This document shows, one piece after another, positions 1-6,007 of a stretch of 13,776 nt of DNA. Under the pieces are notes generated by a model that ran no database searches, had not been told where the DNA came from, and saw only the letters and a list, made by a program, of their open reading frames with translations. The translations under genes and the position numbers were made by a program. The stretch comes from Bacteroidales bacterium (lineage in GTDB: Bacteria; Bacteroidota; Bacteroidia; Bacteroidales; DTU049), in contig JAHDSP010000423.1 of assembly GCA_018432645.1 (NCBI GenBank), positions 1 through 13,776 on the forward strand. The letters run 5' to 3'. The first letter of the stretch is position 1. Every line of letters starts with the position of its first letter.

Positions 1-1
1 A

Positions 2-217
2 ACAGATTTTGTAGGCTGGATTTATTTTAAGTTTCGCGGAGTGGCAACGAAGTATTTGACAAACTACATAATGTGGTTTGTAGTGAAAGGTAAGTATCTG
101 GCGGATAAGATTATAGAAGATACGGGAAGGTTGCTAAATTTGGCGGCGTCGGATAGGGGTGCGTGGGAGCGGTATAGAGATTTGATGTCTCAAACATATA
201 TAATCTATAACATTTAA
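2..217 (+). CDS. 3' fragment of an IS1595-like transposase (cut by window edge)
   Basis: Reading frame 2 is open from the window start to a TAA at 215-217, giving 71 residues. It matches the C-terminus of the transposase at 2250-3257: both contain FRGVATKYL, YIMW, IIED/LIED and LNLAASDR at the same spacing, about 70% identical over some 50 residues by eye. It is therefore the end of the DDE domain of a second, diverged transposase. Its codons are richer in G and C than those of the complete gene (runs such as GCG GCG TCG), so it is not a recent duplicate. The start lies outside the window, so I cannot tell whether the gene is intact. It points toward the other copy, tail to tail. Confidence 0.8.
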   Translation, partial: TDFVGWIYFKFRGVATKYLTNYIMWFVVKGKYLADKIIEDTGRLLNLAASDRGAWERYRDLMSQTYIIYNI

Positions 218-276
218 AATTTTTTTTCTTACTTCTTAAATTAATCAATAGCATAACTATTTTTTTATTTTTTTCT

Positions 277-313
277 GGTTCTATAACGTTTATTGTGGGT
301 TAATTATTTTACC
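277..313 (+). repeat. 37-bp dispersed motif, copy 1
   Basis: This 37-bp sequence has a core TATAACGTTTATTGTGGG and lies 59 bp after the transposase fragment stop. It matches 8018-8054 on the opposite strand at 35 of 37 positions. A weaker copy (21 of 26) lies at 2216-2242, just after the stop of the other transposase. Its position behind two homologous transposase genes suggests it belongs to the downstream end of that element, but the outer boundary is not defined. Confidence 0.65.
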
Positions 314-350
314 ACAAAGGGCACCAAGATATTACACAAAGTTCACAAAG
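311..350 (+). repeat. CACAAAG-type degenerate short repeat
   Basis: The stretch begins ACCACAAAGG and repeats variants of CACAAAG every 8-13 bp. It belongs to the same intergenic family as 2094-2170 (minus strand) and 7552-7614. It starts only about 10 bp beyond the GTGGGT of the 37-bp motif. The 54-bp target duplication of the IS1634-family element overlaps its right part. Confidence 0.6.
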
Positions 351-380
351 TGCCATTTTTAAGCCTTTTAATTCCATCTT
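327..380 (+). repeat. 54-bp target site duplication, left copy
   Basis: Every base of 327-380 is repeated in direct orientation at 2020-2073, flush against the two ends of the IS1634-family element. Removing 381-2073 restores a continuous non-coding sequence. The perfect identity suggests a fairly recent insertion. Long, variable target duplications are a known trait of the IS1634 family, as with IS1634 and IS1549. Confidence 0.93.
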
Positions 381-408
381 CCTGTTTTCCGCACTTTTTT
401 GCAACACC
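381..408 (+). repeat. Left terminal inverted repeat of the IS1634-family element
   Basis: CCTGTTTTCCGCA, then CTTTT, then TTGCAACACC. It pairs with 1997-2019 except for a five-base insertion. Its inner part (397-408) is also one arm of the hairpin described at 397-461. Confidence 0.9.
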
Positions 409-461
409 TTTATAAGTAATTGATTATCAATAATAATTTTATAATTTTGGGTGTTGCAAAA
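397..461 (+). promoter_or_regulatory. Hairpin that may block translation of read-through transcripts
   Basis: TTTTGCAACACC (397-408) is perfectly complementary to GGTGTTGCAAAA (450-461), leaving a 41-nt loop. The right arm ends 8 nt before the transposase ATG at 470. The predicted internal promoter has its -7 box at 442-449, so a transcript from it would begin around 455 and lack the left arm. Only transcripts entering from outside the element could form the stem. Sequestering the start region of read-through RNA is an established control in IS10 and IS50. That it happens here is inference. Confidence 0.55.
419..449 (+). promoter_or_regulatory. Predicted transposase promoter inside the left end
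   Basis: TAATTTTG at 442-449 fits the Bacteroidota -7 box TAnnTTTG. ATTG at 419-422 matches three of four bases of the -33 box TTTG, with the expected 19-bp spacer. The start would fall about 15 nt before the ATG at 470, giving a very short leader. Confidence 0.5.
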
Positions 462-469
462 TTTTTATC

Positions 470-1996
470 ATGTTTATCAGAAAAGTAAGAAATCGGTCTG
501 GAAGTCAATCTGTACAAGTAATACAGAAGATTGGAGGCAGATATAAAGTGGTAAAAACCATCGGTTGCGCCACCATGCAGCACGAAATTGAGAAGCTGGA
601 GCAATTGGGCAGGGAGGAGATAGAGCGTTTGAGTGGGAATCAGCTGAAGCTATTTGGCTACGAGAGTGATGAGATCATTGAGCAATCCTTTTCCTTGTTG
701 GCCAATAGCAGTATTCGTACCGTAGGACCTGAGTTGATTTTTGGCAAAATATACGATTATATTGGTTTTAATACCATTGAAGAGGAACTGTTCAGGCACT
801 TGGTCATAGCGCGGTTGGCTTTTCCCTTAAGCAAGCTGAAAACGGTAGATTACCTGTATCGTTATCAAGGGAAAAGCATCAAAGTGGATACGGTTTATCG
901 TTTCTTAGACAAATTGAGTGACAAACTCAAGCCACAGATTGAACAAATTGCTTTTGCGCATACCCTGCAGGTTCTGGGAGGCAAGGTTAGCGTTGTATTC
1001 TGTGACCTGACGACGTTGTACTTTGAAACCAGCGATGAAGATGATTTACGTAAGATCGGTTTCAGTAAGGACGGCAAACATCAATGTCCACAAATTTATC
1101 TTGGACTGCTGGTTGGCGTGGGAGGCTATGCGATTGGCTATGATATTTTTGAAGGGAACATCTACGAAGGCCATACCCTGATACCCTTTCTTGAGAAAAT
1201 GAGTCGCAAGTTGCATTTAAACAAACCTACCGTGGTAGCCGATGCAGGGTTACTCTCCAAAGAAAACATCAAAACTTTGGAAACTAACGGATACGAATAT
1301 ATTCTTGGGGCAAGGATTAAGAATGAGAGTGAAGAGATAAAAGAGAAAATACTTGCCATGGAATTTGGCGATGGAATGACGGTGAGCATAGAAAAATCAG
1401 GCAATACCAGATTAATAGTGAACTATTCAGCCAGTCGAGCCAAAAAGGATGCTTACAATCGCAAAAGAGGTTTAGCCAGGCTTGAGAAACAAATCAAATC
1501 GGGCAAATTGACCAAATCGCATATCAACAACAGAGGATATAACAAATATCTTACGTTAAGCGGTGATGTCGTTGTAGAAATCGATTACGATAATTACAAT
1601 AATGATGGCCGATGGGATGGCATCAAGGGCTATCTGACCAATACCAAATTAGCGGATAAGCAAGTAATAGAAAACTACAAGAATCTTTGGCAGATTGAAA
1701 AAGCTTTCCGCATATCAAAGACAGATTTACGCATACGTCCCATCTATCACAGGATAAGGAATCGCATAGAAGCTCATATCTGCATTGCTTTTGCGGCCTA
1801 CTACATACTCAAGGAACTTGAAAGAGTCCTACAGGAAGAGAAATCGGACATATCATTAAAAAGAGCCAGTGAGTTGACACGAAACATGTATCAAATCACC
1901 TATACTTTGCCCGAATCAAAGCAAACAAAATCCAAACTTCTCAACATGGATGAAGAGCAAGCTGAACTCTACCGAATTGTTTGTAAAAATTTTTAG
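470..1996 (+). CDS. IS1634-family DDE transposase
   Basis: This 508-residue protein should cut and join the ends of its own element. It has the layout of the IS4-related IS1634 family. The first catalytic Asp is D179 in VVFCDLTTLYFE, the second is D258 in VVADAGLLS, and the Glu is E410 in YKNLWQIEKAFRISKTDL. The last motif is the YREK-type signature, with Leu in place of its Arg and K417 present. RPIYHRIRNRIEAHI follows, as is usual in this family. The length is normal and there is no frameshift. The ATG at 470 is supported by the promoter box 20-27 bp upstream and by the terminal repeat just outside. The stop at 1994-1996 touches the right repeat. The gene is the only one in the element. Confidence 0.95.
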   Translation: MFIRKVRNRSGSQSVQVIQKIGGRYKVVKTIGCATMQHEIEKLEQLGREEIERLSGNQLKLFGYESDEIIEQSFSLLANSSIRTVGPELIFGKIYDYIGFNTIEEELFRHLVIARLAFPLSKLKTVDYLYRYQGKSIKVDTVYRFLDKLSDKLKPQIEQIAFAHTLQVLGGKVSVVFCDLTTLYFETSDEDDLRKIGFSKDGKHQCPQIYLGLLVGVGGYAIGYDIFEGNIYEGHTLIPFLEKMSRKLHLNKPTVVADAGLLSKENIKTLETNGYEYILGARIKNESEEIKEKILAMEFGDGMTVSIEKSGNTRLIVNYSASRAKKDAYNRKRGLARLEKQIKSGKLTKSHINNRGYNKYLTLSGDVVVEIDYDNYNNDGRWDGIKGYLTNTKLADKQVIENYKNLWQIEKAFRISKTDLRIRPIYHRIRNRIEAHICIAFAAYYILKELERVLQEEKSDISLKRASELTRNMYQITYTLPESKQTKSKLLNMDEEQAELYRIVCKNF

Positions 1997-2019
1997 GGTG
2001 TTGCAATGCGGAAAACAGG
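1997..2019 (-). repeat. Right terminal inverted repeat of the IS1634-family element
   Basis: GGTGTTGCAATGCGG then AAAACAGG, the reverse complement of the left end without its five extra bases. It directly follows the transposase stop codon. Confidence 0.9.
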
Positions 2020-2073
2020 AGATATTACACAAAGTTCACAAAGTGCCATTTTTAAGCCTTTTAATTCCATCTT
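2020..2073 (+). repeat. 54-bp target site duplication, right copy
   Basis: Identical in all 54 positions to 327-380 and directly adjacent to the right end of the element. See the left copy for interpretation. Confidence 0.93.
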
Positions 2074-2093
2074 TTAATAAAATAACATTAATG

Positions 2094-2170
2094 TTTATCA
2101 TTCTCTTTCATTTTTTCTCTGTGTCCTTTGTGCCTTCTTTGAGAACTTTGTGGTTAATATTTAACTATCC
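2094..2170 (-). repeat. CACAAAG-type repeat, inverted copy related to 7552-7614
   Basis: Read on the minus strand this begins GGATAGTTAAATATTAACC and continues with CACAAAG units. The first 54 bp match 7552-7605 with three differences. After a 12-bp insertion it shares AATGATAAA with that copy as well. Relative to 311-350 it is inverted, so before the IS1634-family insertion the two formed facing ACCACAAAG and CTTTGTGGT ends. Confidence 0.8.
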
Positions 2171-2215
2171 AATAATAAATAAAATTCATTTTTATAAAAT
2201 AACTTTTTTTTAATC

Positions 2216-2242
2216 TTTACCCACTCAAAACGTTATATAACC
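2216..2242 (-). repeat. 37-bp dispersed motif, shorter diverged copy
   Basis: TTACCCAC, AACGTTAT and AACC occur at the same spacing as in 8029-8054, with 21 of 26 positions equal. It begins 8 bp beyond the stop of the transposase at 2250-3257. Copy 1 sits behind the homologous fragment in the same relative orientation. Confidence 0.5.
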
Positions 2243-2249
2243 AAATATC

Positions 2250-3257
2250 TTATGTTAGGCTTTCTATTGGTTTATTTCTAAGCTTGATGTATTCGTACCA
2301 CGCCCGCCTATCCGACGCAGCTAAATTTAACATCCTCCCCACATCCTCTATTAATTTATTCAGTAAATATTTGTGCTTCACTATATACCACATTATATAA
2401 CTTTGCAGGTATTTAGTAGCTACACCTCTAAACTTCTTATCTATCCACTTCGCAAACTTTACTGTATGCTGTCTCACTGTATTTATGTTGTATGTATCAT
2501 TCTGATCTTTCACTAGTTCTCGTTTTACTGCCTTACTCTTTAAATTCTTCGACCTAAATTTCTTGAATTCTTTTCTATCTTCTGCACATATCGTGCTACT
2601 TGTAGATACTTTATTCCTTAAAATTTTTTCTATTTTCACCTTCTTTATTTTATCAAAACAAATTAAATTGAATAGCATATTGCCACTTCTGTCTTTCATC
2701 GCCAGCACTGCCACATTGTGCTGTTTCTTCTCCTGAGCTATCAAATATTCTTCTTTTGTTTTATATCTTCTACCTTTTTCTGAATACTTCATCAGCAACT
2801 CTTCGAGTTCCATTATCCCAAAAAAGTTAACATTATCGTCGAAGCTCCTCAATGCTGTCAATATCCTATGTCTCCATTCGAAACTTGTCGTTAGATCTAT
2901 TCCTATTTCTTTAGCACATTGGCGCAAACTTTTCCCTTCGAGCATACAAAGAATGTAGTCTAGCATTAATTCTTTTTTATGCAGATTGTAAACAAAGGTG
3001 CCGGTAGTTACTCGAAAGTTCTTACCACATTCTTTACATTGATAGAGCTGCTGACCTTGTTGATGACCATTTTTTATAATGTTTATGCTCTCACATTTTG
3101 GACATTGTGGCGATACACTTTGTGCCTTGAGGCCTTGGTAATCTACTACATCTGCATTTTTTTGCTTTAACAGATAAAAGAGACCATCGAGGAATGCTAA
3201 ATGCTCTTGTTTGCCCATCGATAAATATTCTACTAGATTATCAACTAATTGTTTCAT
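2250..3257 (-). CDS. IS1595-like transposase with altered catalytic residues
   Basis: This 335-residue protein has the IS1595 (ISXO2-like) layout. A zinc ribbon CPKC...CKEC (C52, C55, C74, C77) comes first. A helix-turn-helix-like segment KSLRQCAKEIGI follows at about 109-120. The DDE domain then runs from about residue 145, with YSEKGRR (158-164) and FRGVATKYL (276-284) as family landmarks. Members usually read DET or DES just before the SEKG landmark; here the sequence is MELEELL, with E152 at the expected Asp. Where members usually read C-T/A-D, this protein reads CAED, putting E226 at the second Asp. The frame is otherwise intact and has its own promoter. It may be an inactive copy or a divergent lineage; I cannot tell which. 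It is transcribed divergently from the regulator gene at 3419. Confidence 0.85.
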   Translation of the reverse strand: MKQLVDNLVEYLSMGKQEHLAFLDGLFYLLKQKNADVVDYQGLKAQSVSPQCPKCESINIIKNGHQQGQQLYQCKECGKNFRVTTGTFVYNLHKKELMLDYILCMLEGKSLRQCAKEIGIDLTTSFEWRHRILTALRSFDDNVNFFGIMELEELLMKYSEKGRRYKTKEEYLIAQEKKQHNVAVLAMKDRSGNMLFNLICFDKIKKVKIEKILRNKVSTSSTICAEDRKEFKKFRSKNLKSKAVKRELVKDQNDTYNINTVRQHTVKFAKWIDKKFRGVATKYLQSYIMWYIVKHKYLLNKLIEDVGRMLNLAASDRRAWYEYIKLRNKPIESLT

Positions 3258-3274
3258 AGCTAATTATTTTTTTA

Positions 3275-3307
3275 CAAAATTAATTAAAATTTGGAAATAT
3301 AATCAAA
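3275..3307 (-). promoter_or_regulatory. Predicted promoter of the 2250-3257 transposase
   Basis: On the minus strand, TTTG at 3307-3304 and TAATTTTG at 3282-3275 are separated by 21 bp. Both boxes match the Bacteroidota consensus exactly. The -7 box ends 17 nt before the ATG at 3257. Confidence 0.6.
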
Positions 3308-3319
3308 TAAATTTCCAAA
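3290..3319. repeat. 9-bp inverted repeat around the transposase -33 box
   Basis: TTTGGAAAT (3290-3298) and ATTTCCAAA (3311-3319) are perfect inverted repeats with a 12-bp centre. The -33 box at 3304-3307 lies in that centre. This could be an operator or part of an element end. The outer arm, read as GTTTGGAAA on the minus strand, recurs at 7501 and 8093. Confidence 0.55.
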
Positions 3320-3388
3320 CAAAAACAAATTTATATTTCTCCCTCCCTTTAATTATTTCTCCTCTATTCTGATTAAATTATTTTTTTG

Positions 3389-3396
3389 TATTTTTG
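3389..3396 (+). promoter_or_regulatory. Predicted -7 promoter box of the Crp/Fnr-type gene
   Basis: TATTTTTG fits TAnnTTTG and lies 22 bp before the ATG at 3419. No good TTTG is present at the -33 distance, so the site is only moderately supported. No Shine-Dalgarno-like sequence precedes the start. Confidence 0.4.
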
Positions 3397-3418
3397 TATC
3401 GCATAATATATGTTTTAA

Positions 3419-4120
3419 ATGAATAATAATAAAAAAGCCCCTCTTGATATCTGTGCAGATTGCCTTTTTAAAACTATTTGCCTTCAATCTATGAGTGAGG
3501 AAGATTTTAATTTTTTATATGAAAGTACCATACAAAAATCTTACCAAAAAGATGAAGTTATTTTTCAACAGGGCGAAAAATCCCCTTTTTTAGTTTTTTT
3601 ACAAAAAGGATTAGTAAAATTTAATTATTTAGATGCTAATAATAAAAATCTGATTTTAACTATTGTGAGTGCTCCTTCACTATTGGGATTAGCCAATGTA
3701 TTAAATGAGGATATTAATCTTTTTTCTATTATTGCTATAGAGGATAGTATGGGATGTCAGTTAGATTTGAATAAATTAAAGGTTTTAGCAATGAGAAATA
3801 AAAATTTCCTTATTAGCTTGACAAAATTATCTACTGATATGTTTAGAAATTCTATTTATAATGTCATTAGTCTTGCTCATAAGCAGATTAATGGTCGTAT
3901 TGCAGATATTTTATTATTTTTGGCGAGAGATATATATCATAGCAATACTTTCACATTATCTATTTCTAGGCAAGAAATGGCTGAATTCGCTGGTTGTTCC
4001 AAAGAAAATGTTATAAAATCTTTGCGATCTCTAAATCGTGATAATATAATAAGAATTAGTGGGAAAGAAATCGAAATTCTCGATATTAAAAAATTAATAA
4101 AAATTAGTCAAAAAGGTTAA
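3419..4120 (+). CDS. Crp/Fnr-family regulator with an FNR-like cysteine set
   Basis: This 233-residue cytoplasmic protein has an N-terminal cyclic-nucleotide-type beta-roll (about 35-125, with KDEVIFQQGE and LQKGLVKF), a dimer helix and a C-terminal winged helix (SRQEMAEFAGCSKENVIKSL, 183-202). Cysteines at 12, 15 and 21 have the spacing C-x2-C-x5-C of E. coli FNR C20, C23 and C29. C113, in EDSMGCQL, aligns with FNR C122 in TSMVCEI. These four ligate the oxygen-sensitive 4Fe-4S cluster in FNR, so an oxygen or redox sensor is likely. The recognition helix keeps the FNR Glu (E196), but Ile-Lys replaces Ser-Arg, so the DNA target may differ. No FNR-type box is apparent upstream. Family is certain; cluster binding is inference. 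Confidence 0.9.
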   Translation: MNNNKKAPLDICADCLFKTICLQSMSEEDFNFLYESTIQKSYQKDEVIFQQGEKSPFLVFLQKGLVKFNYLDANNKNLILTIVSAPSLLGLANVLNEDINLFSIIAIEDSMGCQLDLNKLKVLAMRNKNFLISLTKLSTDMFRNSIYNVISLAHKQINGRIADILLFLARDIYHSNTFTLSISRQEMAEFAGCSKENVIKSLRSLNRDNIIRISGKEIEILDIKKLIKISQKG

Positions 4121-4174
4121 TTATTTTTATTGTTAATTAAGCATAAGCTTTCATTTCATTAGGAAAATAATTTG

Positions 4175-4182
4175 TAAATTTG
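4175..4182 (+). promoter_or_regulatory. Predicted -7 promoter box of the helicase gene
   Basis: TAAATTTG matches TAnnTTTG and ends 23 nt before the GTG start at 4206. No exact -33 TTTG is present at 19-21 bp. AAGGAA at 4195-4200 acts as a Shine-Dalgarno-like sequence at a suitable distance and supports the GTG start. Confidence 0.45.
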
Positions 4183-4205
4183 ATGTTTAAAAAAAAGGAA
4201 TTATT

Positions 4206-5966
4206 GTGAGTAATATTGCTACACAAATGAATGTTTTGCTGGAAAGATTTATTAAGTCTCCTACTAAAGATCAGCAAGTTGCTTTTATTAAATTATTAAA
4301 TGGATTTTTGCAACCGACTAATAAAGATAATCATATATACATGCTTACTGGAGCTGCTGGTACCGGTAAAACTACAATTGTAGAGGCTTTAGTAGGCATG
4401 ATAACGTATTTAAATGATTGCATAGAGAACGGGTTGCCATTAGATATTGATTCACCAAAGAAAAAAATAAATTTATTTTTAACTGCTACTACTGGTAGAG
4501 CAGCAAGAATGTTAGAAAATCGCTGTAAATTTTCTGCATGTACAATACATAAATTAATATATACATTAGATGACAATAAATCTGAAGTATCTAGAAATAG
4601 TGTAAAATGGTATTATAAAATTGCTGATGCTATTACTGATCCTTATTCTGTAATTTTTATCGATGAGAGTTCTATGATAAGCTCGCTAAATCCAGCAGAA
4701 GATAATGTGATCTTTGGTAGTGGAAATTTAATAGATGATATTTTGACTTTTGGCACTAATGCAAAAATTGTTTTTGTCGGTGATCCTTATCAGCTACCAC
4801 CTATAAATGAGACTAAAACATTAGCATTAGATCCTGAACTTTTCGAAATGAAATATTTCTATCCAGTACAATTTATTGAACTAAAAGAACCTGTGCGTTT
4901 TTCTAAATTTTCTGGCATTTATCAATTAGCTTATCAAATCAGAGATAATATGCTATCTAATGAACAAACTAATCTTAATGTCGAAGAAAATAGTAATATT
5001 ACTATTTATGATAATGTGGATGATTTATTAAATCAACATATTTCTACTCTAAAAAGAGATCCTACTTCACCTATTATAATGATAGCTTATACTAATAATG
5101 TCGTTTCTACTCTAAACAAAAAAATTAGGAATACTCTATTAAAAAATAATAAAAAATTATTGAATAATAATGAGTATGTGATGGTTACTAGAAATAATTA
5201 TTTATATGATTTAATGAATGGTGAAATAGTGCAAATAGTGAATGTAGAGAATGAATGTAAAAAAATAGAACATCTGAGATTTAGAAAAGTAAAATTGCAA
5301 TATGGAGAAGATATTGAAGACGAAATGAAATGTATGGTATTAGAAAATACACTAGAACCTAATTTCACATATACCTATCAAGATGAATTATTAATATTGA
5401 GTTTTATTTTTGAAAAAATTCAAAAAGAGCATCCAGATTTACTTAATAATAAAAAATTATTAATGTATAAACTACAAACAGATCCTTATTTAAATGCTTT
5501 ACGCTTAAAATATGCTTATGCTATTACATGTCATAAAGCTCAAGGAGGTGAATGGGATGAGGTTTCTATTGTTACAGAATCTATACTATATCATTCCAGA
5601 CAGCCTTCTGATTTTGTAAATAAATGGCTATATACAGCTATTACTCGGGCTAAATCTAATGTAAATCTTCTTCGCCGTCCTGCTAGACCAGTAGATTTCA
5701 TTGATGAACTTAATTTTGATATACATTATAAAATGGGGAAATTTATTCCTCGTTTTTACACGGGTTATATTTATGTAAAAGATATGAAATTATGGACAGC
5801 TAAGTCTGGAGTAGACTATGTATCTATAGATAGTGATGAGATATTATTAATTCAAGAAAATTATATAAAATGCGACATGCCAGATAGCCTACCTTGCTAT
5901 GCATTTTGTAAAAATGGTAGAATTATTCGATGGCAAAAAGATATAGATGAATATAATGTTGAATAA
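4206..5966 (+). CDS. Superfamily 1B DNA helicase, RecD/Dda-like
   Basis: This 586-residue ATP-dependent helicase should unwind DNA in the 5'-3' direction typical of RecD and T4 Dda. Walker A is GAAGTGKTT (49-57). Motif Ia is TATTGRAA (93-100) and is followed by TIHKLIY. Walker B is FIDESSM (151-157). Motif III is VGDPYQLPP (191-199), and the motif IV arginine is in EPVRF. The UvrD-like C-terminal part has YAITCHKAQGGEWD (438-451) and YTAITRAK (476-483). About 95 residues follow the last motif, including an aromatic-rich segment I cannot assign. GTG at 4206 was chosen because of the AAGGAA before it; an ATG at residue 8 is the alternative. It lies 85 bp after the regulator gene with its own promoter box, and 41 bp before the CCA gene. 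Confidence 0.92.
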   Translation: MSNIATQMNVLLERFIKSPTKDQQVAFIKLLNGFLQPTNKDNHIYMLTGAAGTGKTTIVEALVGMITYLNDCIENGLPLDIDSPKKKINLFLTATTGRAARMLENRCKFSACTIHKLIYTLDDNKSEVSRNSVKWYYKIADAITDPYSVIFIDESSMISSLNPAEDNVIFGSGNLIDDILTFGTNAKIVFVGDPYQLPPINETKTLALDPELFEMKYFYPVQFIELKEPVRFSKFSGIYQLAYQIRDNMLSNEQTNLNVEENSNITIYDNVDDLLNQHISTLKRDPTSPIIMIAYTNNVVSTLNKKIRNTLLKNNKKLLNNNEYVMVTRNNYLYDLMNGEIVQIVNVENECKKIEHLRFRKVKLQYGEDIEDEMKCMVLENTLEPNFTYTYQDELLILSFIFEKIQKEHPDLLNNKKLLMYKLQTDPYLNALRLKYAYAITCHKAQGGEWDEVSIVTESILYHSRQPSDFVNKWLYTAITRAKSNVNLLRRPARPVDFIDELNFDIHYKMGKFIPRFYTGYIYVKDMKLWTAKSGVDYVSIDSDEILLIQENYIKCDMPDSLPCYAFCKNGRIIRWQKDIDEYNVE

Positions 5967-6007
5967 TAAAGTTTTAGCGAATATATATTTAAAGTGAAAA
6001 TTAAAAC

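Larger units (their letters stand above)
381..2019 (+). mobile_element. IS1634-family insertion sequence, complete (1639 bp)
   Basis: The element is bounded by imperfect terminal inverted repeats. The left end (381-408) begins CCTGTTTTCCGCA and finishes TTGCAACACC. The right end (1997-2019) has the same two blocks on the other strand, but the left end carries five extra bases (mostly T) between them. One transposase gene fills the inside and stops two codons before the right repeat. A 54-bp direct duplication flanks the element. Base composition is visibly richer in G and C than the chromosomal genes to the right, which fits acquisition from another host. Ends, gene and target duplication all appear intact, so it may still be mobile. 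Confidence 0.93.

Noticed and set aside
410..604. 64-residue minus-strand frame over the start of the IS1634-family transposase
   Set aside because: Antisense to the transposase and its hairpin; nothing supports translation.
1950..2213. 87-residue open frame across the right end of the IS1634-family element
   Set aside because: It overlaps the transposase in another frame and then runs through the target duplication and a repeat. Composition is that of translated non-coding DNA.
4119..4143. Terminator after the Crp/Fnr-type gene
   Set aside because: The only inverted repeat (TTAATTA and TAATTAA) is pure A/T with a 10-bp loop, too weak to call in this composition.
4227..4229. ATG at 4227 as helicase start
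   Set aside because: GTG at 4206 has AAGGAA at a suitable distance and a promoter box upstream. The ATG remains possible but is less well supported.
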